Assembly (NCBI RefSeq): GCF_001562055.1
Contig: NZ_LLWE01000042.1
Location: 150,879 to 214,878, forward strand
Direction: 5' to 3'
Source of the DNA: Polycladidibacter stylochi
Lineage (GTDB): Bacteria > Pseudomonadota > Alphaproteobacteria > Rhizobiales > Stappiaceae
Length of the DNA: 64,000 bases
Shown: positions 36,915 through 45,761 of the stretch, one piece after another
How the letters are laid out: the number at the start of each line of letters is the position of its first letter
Numbering within the stretch: the first letter of the stretch is position 1
Notes under the pieces: generated by a model
The model's database searches: none
Told to the model about the DNA's origin: nothing
The model's input: only the letters and a program-made list of their open reading frames with translations
Program-made: the position numbers and the translations under genes

Positions 36915-37496
36915 CTAATGAGATTGCGGAATGTGCGTACCCTCCCCAATCGGCCGCACTTCCGCTGCCATACGCCCCTTTGGACCATGCCCAAAACGAA
37001 CCATTACCTTCTGTCCCGGTCTTAATTCCGTAATCCCGAAACGGCGCAATGTTTCCATATGAATAAAAATATCCTCAGTTCCCTCACCAAGGCTTAAAAA
37101 GCCAAAACCTTTCACACGGTTAAACCATTTCACCTCGGCTTCTAGAAATTGTGTTTCAGCCACCACTTGCACATGTGTGCGCGAAGGTGGAAGCTGTGAG
37201 GGATGAACAGCTGTCGATTGATCCATAGAAAGTATGCGCAATGCTTGCAAACCACGTGGACGGTTTAACACCTCACAAACGACCCGGGCCCCTTCGTAGG
37301 CCGTTTGAAATCCGTCTCTTCGCAAACAAGTAACATGTAACAATACATCCGGCAGGTCATTTTCTGGCTCTATAAAACCGAAACCTTTCCCAACATCAAA
37401 CCACTTAATGCGCCCAATAACTTGCATAACATCAAGTGAAGTATCGTCATTCAAACTCTCTACAGAGGCCAGCTCAGGCGCTGATTTTGTCACCAT
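36915..37496 (-). CDS. Cold-shock protein with two CSD domains
   Basis: A 193-residue cytoplasmic single-strand nucleic-acid-binding protein. Two cold-shock domains are seen. The first has [18 protein letters not shown] and the RNP2-like DVLLHV. The second has [18 protein letters not shown] and DIFIHM. Both have RNP1 KGFGF. A ~25-residue linker rich in Ser and Pro separates them. Double-CSD proteins are typical of alphaproteobacteria and often respond to stationary phase rather than cold. ATG at 37496 with GGGG upstream. Confidence 0.9.
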   Translation of the reverse strand: MVTKSAPELASVESLNDDTSLDVMQVIGRIKWFDVGKGFGFIEPENDLPDVLLHVTCLRRDGFQTAYEGARVVCEVLNRPRGLQALRILSMDQSTAVHPSQLPPSRTHVQVVAETQFLEAEVKWFNRVKGFGFLSLGEGTEDIFIHMETLRRFGITELRPGQKVMVRFGHGPKGRMAAEVRPIGEGTHIPQSH

Positions 37497-37955
37497 GATT
37501 GTTGCCCCAACTAATGTGCCGCATTCAAAATTTCACAAGTTACCGCAGAGTATAAAGCTGAATTCGCTTTAAAGCGCCAAATATCTTGTGATCGATTCAC
37601 CTCACTAACCTTAGCAGTACGACAAATCACGCCTAGGAAAAAACACTAATATTCTGTAAACCATCCCCTATTGTTTTTGATTTCTGGCAAAGAAGTCACA
37701 ATTCTATGTTAGTTTATTCATTGAATATTAGATCAACGTCATATCTGCTAAATACCGATGCCTTCACGATAATTGATTTCCCCCCTTTTGGGTGAATCTT
37801 TCGAAGTGTGCTCAGCCGTCAAAAACGGAAATTTGGAATCACTTTAAATCGGAAATTGATGTAACTTCCAAAATAAATCACCTCCAACTACTTGTTCAAT
37901 TAATATTTCAGCACTCGCATAACTGACATTCCGCTGTTGCATATCTTCATTTTCA

Positions 37956-37977
37956 TTGCTCTTTAGCTAAAGAGCAA
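37956..37977. promoter_or_regulatory. Perfect 22-bp palindrome (operator-like)
   Basis: TTGCTCTTTAG is followed immediately by its exact reverse complement CTAAAGAGCAA with no loop. This is operator-like rather than hairpin-like. It lies about 365 bases before pflB and 460 before nothing else on the minus strand but the cold-shock gene. The binding regulator is unknown. Confidence 0.45.
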
Positions 37978-38203
37978 GAAAAACCGTGCTTTTTGGCCTT
38001 GTAATTATCCACGCCATCAGCTAATATATTGCGACATAATATCACGATTTTATACTTTAATATCAATAAATTATACTTTTTTTATTATTCGCTTATATTC
38101 GTAATATTCCACCAGCACCTTGAAGAAAAACTACAGCATAACAATGTATTCAAATGTATATATTCGAGTTTCGCTTTACGCATAGCAGATGATCACTTGT
38201 GAA

Positions 38204-38244
38204 TTGATCTAAATCAATCAAAACTGCGGTGTGAGGCGTAATGT
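38204..38244 (+). promoter_or_regulatory. FNR-dependent promoter of pflB
   Basis: TTGATCTAAATCAA at 38204-38217 is a perfect FNR consensus. A TAATGT -10-like hexamer lies at 38239-38244, its centre 31 bp downstream of the box centre, which is the geometry of a class II FNR-activated promoter with the box near -41.5. Transcription would start near 38251, about 90 bases before pflB. Confidence 0.75.
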
Positions 38245-38342
38245 TTGCTCATCAAGCGAAGGAAGCGATTAGGCACAAACCTACAAGACTTTGGGATTAA
38301 CTTGTAGTTCAGGCCTGATTGCCAAATATGAAGGAAAGAACC

Positions 38343-40628
38343 ATGGGCGTTCATCAAGACATCGACAAGGCCGGCGGCCTTCCGTTCCTAGACGACGACA
38401 TGCCAAAATGCTACAAAGGTTTTGTCAAAGGCGACTGGAATAAGGAAATCGATGTTCGCAACTTCATCCAGCTGAACTACACACCTTACGAAGGTGACGC
38501 GAGTTTCCTAGCCGGTCCAACCGAAGCTACCAATAAGCTTTGGGAAGACTGTCTTGAGCTGATGAAAGAAGAAAACAAAAAAGGCGTTCTGGATGCAGAC
38601 ACAGCCGTTGTTTCTTCTATCACTTCCCATGCTCCAGGCTACATTAACAAAGATCTAGAAAAAGTTGTTGGCCTGCAAACTGATGCACCTTTGAAACGTG
38701 CTCTTATGCCTTATGGTGGCCTGAAAATGGCTGTTAATGCCCTTGAAAGCAATGGCTATAAGATTTCAGAGGAAACAGCTGAGATTTTCAAAAAACATCG
38801 TAAGACCCATAACGATGGCGTCTTCGATATGTATACCCCTGAAATTCGCCGCGCACGTTCTGCCGGTATCGTAACAGGCCTGCCAGATGCTTATGGCCGT
38901 GGCCGCATCATCGGTGACTATCGCCGTGTTGCTCTTTACGGTATCGACAAGCTAATGGAAGACAAAAAAGCTCAGCATGCTTCTTTAGACGGCAACGTAC
39001 TGAGCGAAGATACTCTGCGCCTGCGTGAAGAAATTTCTGAACAATATCGTTCTTTGAACGAATTGAAGGAAATGGGCACACAACACGGCTTTGATCTCTC
39101 CCGTCCGGCTGAAAACGCACAAGAGGCTGTTCAGTGGCTATACCTTGGCTACCTGGCTGCTATTAAGGAACAAAACGGCGCTGCCATGTCTTTGGGCCGT
39201 ACCTCAACATTCCTTGATATCTACATCCAGCGTGACATTGACAACGGTACACTGACTGAATCTGAAGCTCAGGAGCTGATGGACCACTTCGTCATGAAGT
39301 TGCGCCTCGTTCGCTTCATGCGTACACCGGATTACAATGCTCTCTTCTCTGGCGATCCTGTATGGGTAACAGAATCCATCGCTGGTATGGGTGTTGATGG
39401 CCGCACATTGGTCACCAAAAACTCTTTCCGTGTACTTCACACTCTTGTGAACCTCGGCCCTGCACCAGAGCCAAACCTCACAGTATTGTGGTCTGAAAAA
39501 ATGCCGAAGGGCTTTAAGGACTTCTGTTCTAAAGTTTCCATCGACACTTCTTCTATCCAGTATGAAAACGATGACTTGATGCGTTCTTACTGGGGTGACG
39601 ATTACGGTATTGCTTGCTGCGTATCTGCAATGCGTATCGGTAAGCAAATGCAGTTCTTCGGCGCTCGTGCCAACTTGGCTAAAGCACTGCTTTACGCCAT
39701 CAACGGTGGTATCGACGAAAAATCCGGCAAGCAGGTTGGCCCTAAAACACTGCCATTTACAGGTGATGTTTTGGATTGGAATGCACTTGAGCCTCTTTAC
39801 GACCAAATGCTCGACTGGATTGCCAAGGTCTATGTACAAGCTCTGAACTGTATCCATTACAGCCACGACAAGTACAACTACGAGCGCATTGAAATGGCGC
39901 TGCATGATCGTGACATCCTGCGCACCATGGCTTGTGGTATTGCTGGTCTGTCTGTTGTTGCCGACAGTATCTCTGCAATCAAAAACGCTGAAGTTAAAGT
40001 AATCCGCAACGAAGACGGTCTTGCTGTTGACTATGAAATCAACGGCGATTTCCCTTGCTTCGGTAACAATGACGACAGCGTGGATGTAATTGCAGAAAAC
40101 CTCGTGAAGAAATTCATGGGTAAAGTTCGCAACCAGCCAATGTACCGTGATGCAATGCCAACCCAGTCAATTCTGACCATCACCTCTAACGTGGTTTATG
40201 GTAAGAAGACAGGCTCTACTCCGGACGGACGTAAAGCTGGCGAGCCATTTGCTCCTGGTGCTAACCCAATGCATGGCCGCGACCAAAAAGGCGCTGTGGC
40301 TTCCATGAAGTCCTTGTGCAAACTGCCATATGAAGACAGCCAGGACGGTATCTCTTACACCTTCTCCATCATCCCAAGTGCTCTTGGTAAAGATGAAGCA
40401 GAACGCGTAGAGAACCTCTCCAACCTGCTCGATGGCTACATGCACGACATGGGCCACCACATCAACGTCAACGTCTTCAACCGTGAAACTCTTGAAGATG
40501 CGATGGAACACCCAGAACTGTACCCACAGTTGACAGTTCGTGTTTCCGGTTACGCAGTGAACTTCATCAAGCTCACCCGCGAACAACAGCTAGATGTGAT
40601 TAACCGTACTTTCCACGGTCAACGCTAA
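38343..40628 (+). CDS. pflB: Formate C-acetyltransferase (pyruvate formate-lyase)
   Basis: A glycyl-radical enzyme converting pyruvate and CoA to acetyl-CoA and formate under anaerobic conditions. ATG at 38343 follows AAGGAA and gives 761 residues, one more than the E. coli enzyme. The two active-site cysteines lie in [13 protein letters not shown]. The glycyl-radical loop is RVSGYAVNF (Gly736), with the usual C-terminal [13 protein letters not shown]. In-frame starts at 38319 and 38328 are less likely. Codon use is highly biased, consistent with strong expression. It is followed by a strong terminator, then pflA. Confidence 0.97.
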   Translation: MGVHQDIDKAGGLPFLDDDMPKCYKGFVKGDWNKEIDVRNFIQLNYTPYEGDASFLAGPTEATNKLWEDCLELMKEENKKGVLDADTAVVSSITSHAPGYINKDLEKVVGLQTDAPLKRALMPYGGLKMAVNALESNGYKISEETAEIFKKHRKTHNDGVFDMYTPEIRRARSAGIVTGLPDAYGRGRIIGDYRRVALYGIDKLMEDKKAQHASLDGNVLSEDTLRLREEISEQYRSLNELKEMGTQHGFDLSRPAENAQEAVQWLYLGYLAAIKEQNGAAMSLGRTSTFLDIYIQRDIDNGTLTESEAQELMDHFVMKLRLVRFMRTPDYNALFSGDPVWVTESIAGMGVDGRTLVTKNSFRVLHTLVNLGPAPEPNLTVLWSEKMPKGFKDFCSKVSIDTSSIQYENDDLMRSYWGDDYGIACCVSAMRIGKQMQFFGARANLAKALLYAINGGIDEKSGKQVGPKTLPFTGDVLDWNALEPLYDQMLDWIAKVYVQALNCIHYSHDKYNYERIEMALHDRDILRTMACGIAGLSVVADSISAIKNAEVKVIRNEDGLAVDYEINGDFPCFGNNDDSVDVIAENLVKKFMGKVRNQPMYRDAMPTQSILTITSNVVYGKKTGSTPDGRKAGEPFAPGANPMHGRDQKGAVASMKSLCKLPYEDSQDGISYTFSIIPSALGKDEAERVENLSNLLDGYMHDMGHHINVNVFNRETLEDAMEHPELYPQLTVRVSGYAVNFIKLTREQQLDVINRTFHGQR

Positions 40629-40650
40629 GAGCCGATAAATAAACCATCAA

Positions 40651-40676
40651 GGGCGCGGTTGATCCGCGCCCTTTTT
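40651..40676 (+). terminator. Terminator after pflB
   Basis: GGGCGCGG (40651-40658) pairs with CCGCGCCC (40664-40671) around TTGAT, followed by five T. It should make pflA expression lower than pflB or independent. Confidence 0.92.
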
Positions 40677-40867
40677 GCATCTAAGTTGCCCAATGCGAAC
40701 AAAATAATACCAGAACTCATGTGGTGCGACACCAGCGCACATCAGCCAAAAACGAATGGCTGCCCTGCAGTAAAAATACTGTCAAAACAATAATAAACGC
40801 CTTATATTATAACTATTCCATTATGAGCGCGCAGCGCTAATGGCAGGCACAAAAAAGGGAAAAAATC

Positions 40868-41602
40868 ATGGAAGATGTCATGGGCTATGTCCATTCCGTA
40901 GAAACTGGCGGTACTGTTGATGGTCCGGGTTTGCGCTACATCATCTTCCTGTCAGGCTGCCCTTTACGTTGCCAGTATTGTCACAATCCCGATACCATGA
41001 AAATGAAACGCGGAAAGATGACCTCCGCCTACGAACTGTTGAAGGATATAGCCACATACCGCAGCTACTTTGAGCAAGGCGGTGGCGGCATCACGGTAAG
41101 TGGCGGCGAGCCTTTAGCTCAGATCGAATTTTTACGTGTGTTGTTGTGGGGTGCAAAACAAATGGGCATTCACACAACCATTGACACCTCTGGCTACCTT
41201 GGCAAGAAAGCCGATGACGAGCTGATTGATTTAATTGACCTCTTTTTACTGGATGTTAAATCCTGGGTGCCCGAAACTTACAAGAACGTCACAGGCGTTG
41301 AAATTGCACCCACATTAGAATTTGCCAAACGCCTACAAAAAATGGGTAAGGAAGTCTGGGGCCGCTTTGTTCTCGTACCCGGCCTGACCGATGCCCCAGA
41401 AAATGTCGAGGGTGTGGCAAAATTCGTTGGTTCACTCGACAATGTCAGCCGTATGGATGTTCTCCCCTTCCACAAAATGGGTGAACACAAGTGGCAGCAG
41501 ATGGGTATGTCTTACCAGCTCAATAATACCGAACCACCAACACCTGAGTCTTTGGCCCATGTGCAACAGGTCTTCAAAGACCAAGGTTTAAACGTTCACT
41601 AA
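40868..41602 (+). CDS. pflA: Pyruvate formate-lyase activating enzyme
   Basis: A 244-residue radical-SAM enzyme that installs the glycyl radical on PflB. The [4Fe-4S] motif C-x3-C-x2-C is Cys31, Cys35 and Cys38 (CPLRCQYCHNPD). GGGITVSGGEPL is the SAM-binding GGE region. ATG at 40868 is preceded by AAAGGG with 8 nt spacing. It is about 240 bases after pflB beyond a terminator, so it needs its own promoter or read-through. No second FNR box was seen immediately upstream. Confidence 0.95.
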   Translation: MEDVMGYVHSVETGGTVDGPGLRYIIFLSGCPLRCQYCHNPDTMKMKRGKMTSAYELLKDIATYRSYFEQGGGGITVSGGEPLAQIEFLRVLLWGAKQMGIHTTIDTSGYLGKKADDELIDLIDLFLLDVKSWVPETYKNVTGVEIAPTLEFAKRLQKMGKEVWGRFVLVPGLTDAPENVEGVAKFVGSLDNVSRMDVLPFHKMGEHKWQQMGMSYQLNNTEPPTPESLAHVQQVFKDQGLNVH

Positions 41603-41697
41603 TATATGGAAAAACGCATACAAATTTTAAAGAGCGTTTGACTTATCAACTCCCTCTACGCATTAGGGTAAATACTAATAACTAGAGGGCATTTTAA

Positions 41698-42138
41698 ATG
41701 AAAAACTTAATTACATTTTTAATAACCATTGCAGCTATCTGGTGCATTGGCGTTTTCATTTCTTACGTGGGCTACGCAGGCAAGATGAAGATAGAGCCCT
41801 TCATTGCTAGAACTCCAATATATGCTGCATTCCCTGCCGCAATTTATGCTGCAATTGTTTTCTATTCAAAAAACAAAAGAATGATGAAACTAAAAGAATT
41901 CCTAGTTTTTTCTATAGTATCAATTCCATTTATTGTTGTTTTACAGCCCATAGCAGATAACATCATTGTCAAGTTCGGCTTAACGACATTAATGCCCAGA
42001 TTAGGCAATCGAATAGATATTTTCTACTTCAGACCCGGTTCTTTTGAAGATTCTATCTTCACAGCTTTAGTTGCCGTTATACTCGTATTTCCAATGATCA
42101 TGTATACTCGGCATGCAACGAATTCACGCAACCAATAA
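41698..42138 (+). CDS. Hypothetical small membrane protein
   Basis: 146 residues, not recognised. Four hydrophobic segments are visible: 5-25 (TFLITIAAIWCIGVFIS), about 40-57 (IYAAFPAAIYAAIVF), about 69-85 (FLVFSIVSIPFIVVLQP) and about 117-135 (IFTALVAVILVFPMIM). The loops are basic. ATG at 41698 follows AGAGGG. It lies downstream of pflA on the same strand after 95 bases, but any functional link is unproven. AT-rich codon use contrasts with pflBA. Confidence 0.65.
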   Translation: MKNLITFLITIAAIWCIGVFISYVGYAGKMKIEPFIARTPIYAAFPAAIYAAIVFYSKNKRMMKLKEFLVFSIVSIPFIVVLQPIADNIIVKFGLTTLMPRLGNRIDIFYFRPGSFEDSIFTALVAVILVFPMIMYTRHATNSRNQ

Positions 42139-42156
42139 GCTCGTCTAAACAAATCG

Positions 42157-42194
42157 TATCTACCCTGATGATAGCTCTTCAGTCAGGGTAGATA
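42157..42194. terminator. Bidirectional hairpin between convergent genes
   Basis: TATCTACCCTGA (42157-42168) pairs perfectly with TCAGGGTAGATA (42183-42194), loop 14 nt. Neither strand has a long T run, but its place between convergent stops supports termination. Confidence 0.55.
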
Positions 42195-42205
42195 ACATAA
42201 GGTTC

Positions 42206-43039
42206 TTAGCCACCAAGTACGCAGAGCACTTGCTCCTGGCAATCTGGCCCACCAAAACCAAGCGTTTTGCGTTGCATACTAACCTCAGCCACACGCTCCG
42301 CATTATCAAGAGCCAATAGACCTTGCCCATTCCAAAGGCTGTTTTCAAAGCCAACACGGGCATGACCACCCAATGCCATCGCCGTTGTCAAAGCCGCTGT
42401 TTCGCTTTGCCCAAATGCGCAACACATAAAGGGGACATGAGTGTTTTCCAGCTTTTCACGTGCCGATAAAAATCCGAGTAAATCACGCGGATCACTCAAC
42501 TGGTTCTTGGCATAGCGCCCTAAAACATACAAATGACTACCGAAGCTTTGAGGAAGTTTGCCACTATCTTGCAGAGCAACCAGCCGCTCTAAATCGGCAG
42601 CGTCATAGAGTATATGTTGAACCGCTATGCCTGCCTCTTGGGCAAAACAATAAAAATCATGCCCAACGGTACAGTTTTCACCTTCAGGCATCATCTCTCG
42701 TAGAGCAACCGAAACTGCTTTTGGCATCACCTCCCGTACCACTTGTGCCTGTTGCTGTGCACTGTAAATCCCGATAGCTTCTGTGGTTATTTGCACAAGC
42801 ATTTCAGGAAGTTGCTGCTCCATTTCAGCTAGCAACTCTTTATAGAGACCGCTATCAAGCACATGCGCCCCACTGTTATCACGCACATGAGCATGTAACG
42901 CATTGGCACCCTTTGCCCAAACCTGTTTGGCACAAGCAACTGTCTCGTCAATTTGAACTGGCAATGCACTGTGGTCAGCCTTGCCACGGCGCGCCCCGTT
43001 TGGGGCGCACATAATAACCCGCTGTTGGGTGTTATGCAT
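42206..43039 (-). CDS. BKACE family (DUF849) beta-keto acid cleavage enzyme
   Basis: A 277-residue zinc-dependent TIM-barrel enzyme. Members condense a beta-keto acid with acetyl-CoA to give acetoacetate and a new CoA ester. The zinc motif is HAHVRD (His49, His51). The C-terminal GGHARVGFENSL is also typical. The ATG at 43039 overlaps the stop of the upstream aminotransferase gene, so translation is coupled. A TTG at 43057 would give six extra residues. The keto acid is unknown, but the coupled transaminase suggests it is formed from an omega- or beta-amino acid. Confidence 0.87.
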   Translation of the reverse strand: MHNTQQRVIMCAPNGARRGKADHSALPVQIDETVACAKQVWAKGANALHAHVRDNSGAHVLDSGLYKELLAEMEQQLPEMLVQITTEAIGIYSAQQQAQVVREVMPKAVSVALREMMPEGENCTVGHDFYCFAQEAGIAVQHILYDAADLERLVALQDSGKLPQSFGSHLYVLGRYAKNQLSDPRDLLGFLSAREKLENTHVPFMCCAFGQSETAALTTAMALGGHARVGFENSLWNGQGLLALDNAERVAEVSMQRKTLGFGGPDCQEQVLCVLGG

Positions 43040-44378
43040 GGCTCGGTACTCCGGCAATTTTCAAAGCAGCTTCAATGGACAATGATAAACGGTCCACAAT
43101 CAGCTCAACATCATCCGCTTCAATAATAAACGGTGGCGCTAACAATACATGGTCACCCTGCTTGCCATCTATTGTGCCCCCCATAGGATAACACATCAAA
43201 CCATGCGCCATACCTTGCTTCTTTACCAGAGCGTTGAGCTTGAGTTTCGGGTCAAACGGCTGTTTGCTTGCCCGATCAGAAACCAATTCGATACCACGGA
43301 AAAGCCCGCGCCCACGCAAATCACCCACATATGGGTGCTCGCCAAAGCGTTCTTCGAGTGCTTTGGCCAGTAGCTCACCCATTGTTTGCACATGTGCCAT
43401 CATGCCAGGAGCTGAAATTTGCGAAAACACTGCCGAAGCCGCTGCAGCTGCTGTTGGATGCCCAATATAAGTGTGACCGTGCTGGAAGAAGCCAGAGCCC
43501 TGTGCGATGCAATCATAGATTTTTTGTGTAGCAATCATAGCACCGATTGGCTGATAGCCGGCGCCAAGCCCTTTAGCAATACAAAGTATATCTGGGCTCA
43601 CACCATCTGCTTCACAGGCGTAAATATGGCCGGTCCGTCCCATACCGCACATTACCTCATCCAGAATAAGCAGCACACCATATTGGTCGCATATTTCTCG
43701 AATACGCTTAAAGTAACCCGCCGCTGCTGGTACAGCGCCCATAGTCGCACCCACTACAGGCTCAGCAATAAATGCTGCCACATTTTCAGCACCAAGACGC
43801 AGAATTTCATCTTCTAACGTTTGTGCTGCCCGCAAACCATATTCCAAATCACTTTCATCAGTATTCTGGTGCCGGTATGCATAACATGGTTCAATATGCG
43901 ACATCTCGATCAATAGAGGTTCGAACGGTTCGCGTCGCCACATGTTGCCGCCAGCAGAAAGAGCCCCCAGGGTATTGCCGTGGTAACTTTGCAAACGGGC
44001 AATAACTTTCGTGCGCGATCCTTCTCCCCGCTCTAAATGATACTGACGTGCAAGCTTTAAAGCCGCTTCAGTTGCTTCCGAACCACCTGAAACCAAATAT
44101 ACGCGGTCAAGTCCTGCCGGTGCTTTCTCAATTAACTGATTACACAACGTTTCCGCAGGAGCACTATTGAAAAAGCCTGTATGAGCAAAAGCTATTTGGT
44201 CTACCTGAGACTTAATGGCCTCAATAACTTGGGTATTTGAATGACCAAGGCATGATACAGCAGCGCCGCCACATGCATCAAAATAGCGTTTGCCTTCTTG
44301 GTCTATAATGTAACAACCATCACCTTTAACAGCTGTTGGAAGCGCACTGGCGCAATGACGGGGAAATAAATGGCTCAT
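43032..44378 (-). CDS. Class III (omega) aminotransferase
   Basis: 448 residues from ATG at 44378, beginning MSHLFPRHC as expected for the family. An open frame to 44522 adds 48 AT-rich, unconserved residues. It is PLP-dependent: Lys269 in CIAKGLGAGYQPIGA binds the cofactor, Asp240 (LLILDEVMCGMGRTG) contacts the pyridine nitrogen, and YLVSGGSEATEAALKLAR binds phosphate. The amino donor cannot be named; beta-alanine, omega-amino acids and diamines are family substrates. It overlaps the BKACE gene by 8 bases. Confidence 0.88.
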   Translation of the reverse strand: MSHLFPRHCASALPTAVKGDGCYIIDQEGKRYFDACGGAAVSCLGHSNTQVIEAIKSQVDQIAFAHTGFFNSAPAETLCNQLIEKAPAGLDRVYLVSGGSEATEAALKLARQYHLERGEGSRTKVIARLQSYHGNTLGALSAGGNMWRREPFEPLLIEMSHIEPCYAYRHQNTDESDLEYGLRAAQTLEDEILRLGAENVAAFIAEPVVGATMGAVPAAAGYFKRIREICDQYGVLLILDEVMCGMGRTGHIYACEADGVSPDILCIAKGLGAGYQPIGAMIATQKIYDCIAQGSGFFQHGHTYIGHPTAAAAASAVFSQISAPGMMAHVQTMGELLAKALEERFGEHPYVGDLRGRGLFRGIELVSDRASKQPFDPKLKLNALVKKQGMAHGLMCYPMGGTIDGKQGDHVLLAPPFIIEADDVELIVDRLSLSIEAALKIAGVPSHA

Positions 44379-44733
44379 GGTGCCAACCTTATATTTCTCG
44401 ATGGGTCGTGACGTCTTGTTTAACAAACATGAACTAAATCTGTTTACGACCATCATCACAAGAGAAAAATTGAAACAAATACCTGTATACCAAAGGAAAA
44501 ATGCAACAATATTAAACTGCAACTCAAGAGTTAATACTTAAGTTGTATATTTTACTTATAGCCAAATTATCTAGACATATTCATAGGTAAAATTTAATCT
44601 AAAAATGTTCCCGCTAAGAATGCTAGTTTATAAACACTAGCAAACACTGAAACCCGAAAAAGCATTAATAGTTTTGCGGGTTGTAAAAAATTTCGATAAG
44701 AAATCGTCATTGGGCAGAAGAGAGGCAGCTGCT
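44379..44733. promoter_or_regulatory. Divergent regulatory region, aminotransferase / aroQ
   Basis: No gene is supported in these 355 AT-rich bases. Two dyads are seen: CAACTCAAG (44520-44528) with CTTAAGTTG (44537-44545), one mismatch; and TGCTAGT (44621-44627) with ACTAGCA (44636-44642) enclosing the perfect 10-bp palindrome GTTTATAAAC. They are candidate operators. Confidence 0.35.
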
Positions 44734-45183
44734 ATGAATGCGAAAAAAATTCTCGTTATCAATGGACCTAATTTAAACCTCTTGGGATTAAGACAGCCAG
44801 AAGTGTACGGTTCAACCACCTTGGCAGAATTAGAAGAACATTGTCGTGTCCACGGAGCAACAATGGGCTTTGAGGTTGATTGCCGTCAATCTAACCATGA
44901 AGGCACGATAATAGATTGGCTGCACGAAACCCGCGGTACCAGTCACGGCATAATACTCAACGCCGGAGCATATTCACATACCTCCGTTGCCATTATGGAT
45001 GCCATTGCTAGCGTTGAACGTCCAGTTATTGAGGTACATTTATCCAACATTCATGCCCGTGAGGAATTTCGCCATACCTCCTTCGTATCCAAGGTGGCAA
45101 AAGGTATGATTTGTGGGTTGGGGACCACCGGTTATATGCTAGCTATTGACGCCCTTGTGGATATGCTTGAGCATGAGAAATAA
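44734..45183 (+). CDS. aroQ: 3-Dehydroquinate dehydratase, type II
   Basis: A 149-residue dodecameric enzyme of the shikimate pathway. The N-terminal ILVINGPNLNLLG and catalytic-loop residues (YGSTTLAELEEHC) are present, with SNHEGTIIDWLHE and EVHLSNIHAREEFRHTS. ATG at 44734 follows AGAGG. A TTG-started frame from 44674 adds 20 unconserved residues. In most Hyphomicrobiales aroQ is followed by accB and accC; here it is followed convergently by arfB. Its terminator lies inside the arfB coding end. Confidence 0.95.
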   Translation: MNAKKILVINGPNLNLLGLRQPEVYGSTTLAELEEHCRVHGATMGFEVDCRQSNHEGTIIDWLHETRGTSHGIILNAGAYSHTSVAIMDAIASVERPVIEVHLSNIHAREEFRHTSFVSKVAKGMICGLGTTGYMLAIDALVDMLEHEK

Positions 45184-45220
45184 CAGCCCCGCCGCCGAAG
45201 TACCAATGAACAGCTAAGGC

Positions 45221-45655
45221 TTAATCGTAGCTGCGTGAGGCACGCAGCTTTTTTGTTTGGCTATGCTTCTTTTTTGAATCCAACCGCCGCTTTTGCGATG
45301 CTTTGGTCGGTTTGGTGGGCCGCCGCTTTTTAGGCACATACAAAGCTTTGGTGATTAGCTCCAGTAAGCGCTCCATGGCATCTTCCCGGTTACGCTCTTG
45401 GGTGCGAAACCTATCAGCTGTGAGAACAATTTCGCCGCCATTGGTCAAGCGCTGCCCCGCGAGTTGCCCCAATCGGGTTTTAACCCCCTCATTCAATGTC
45501 GTATTTTCTCGCAGGTTAAAGCGCAGTTGCACAGCTGTCGAAACCTTGTTGACGTTTTGACCGCCAGGACCGGAAGCGCGAATAAAATCAAAACGTAAAT
45601 CCTCTAGCCGGATCACCACGCCATCTTTTACCGCTATTGTTTTCTCAAACTGCAT
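45221..45655 (-). CDS. arfB: Alternative ribosome-rescue factor ArfB (ICT1-like peptidyl-tRNA hydrolase)
   Basis: 144 residues. The GGQ release-factor domain is seen in RASGPGGQNVNKVSTAVQLR (GGQ at 31-33). The C-terminal ~35 residues are a basic tail (KKRRPTKPTKASQKRRLDSK) that enters the empty mRNA channel of stalled ribosomes. It rescues non-stop ribosomes by hydrolysing peptidyl-tRNA. ATG at 45655 follows AGAGG. The 3' end doubles as the aroQ terminator. Confidence 0.94.
   Translation of the reverse strand: MQFEKTIAVKDGVVIRLEDLRFDFIRASGPGGQNVNKVSTAVQLRFNLRENTTLNEGVKTRLGQLAGQRLTNGGEIVLTADRFRTQERNREDAMERLLELITKALYVPKKRRPTKPTKASQKRRLDSKKKHSQTKKLRASRSYD
45229..45254 (+). terminator. aroQ terminator embedded in the arfB 3' end
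   Basis: AGCTGCGTG (45229-45237) pairs with CACGCAGCT (45241-45249), loop AGG, followed by six T. It lies within the last codons of the convergent arfB gene. Confidence 0.85.
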
Positions 45656-45761
45656 TAAAACCTCTAAAAATCTTTGGGCCGGGAGTTTTGCCCCTTACCC
45701 CCGCTTTCACACCCTGTTAGGTTGCCGTCAATAACCCTGCTCAATAATTTAGGTCGCCATA

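Larger units (their letters stand above)
37497..38342. other. Long AT-rich regulatory region upstream of pflB
   Basis: No gene is supported in these 846 bases. The sequence is strongly AT-rich, notably 38030-38100, and could be bent or bind nucleoid proteins. It contains a 22-bp perfect palindrome at 37956-37977 and an FNR box at 38204-38217, both listed separately. The length is unusual in this compact window and suggests complex control of fermentation. Confidence 0.6.
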
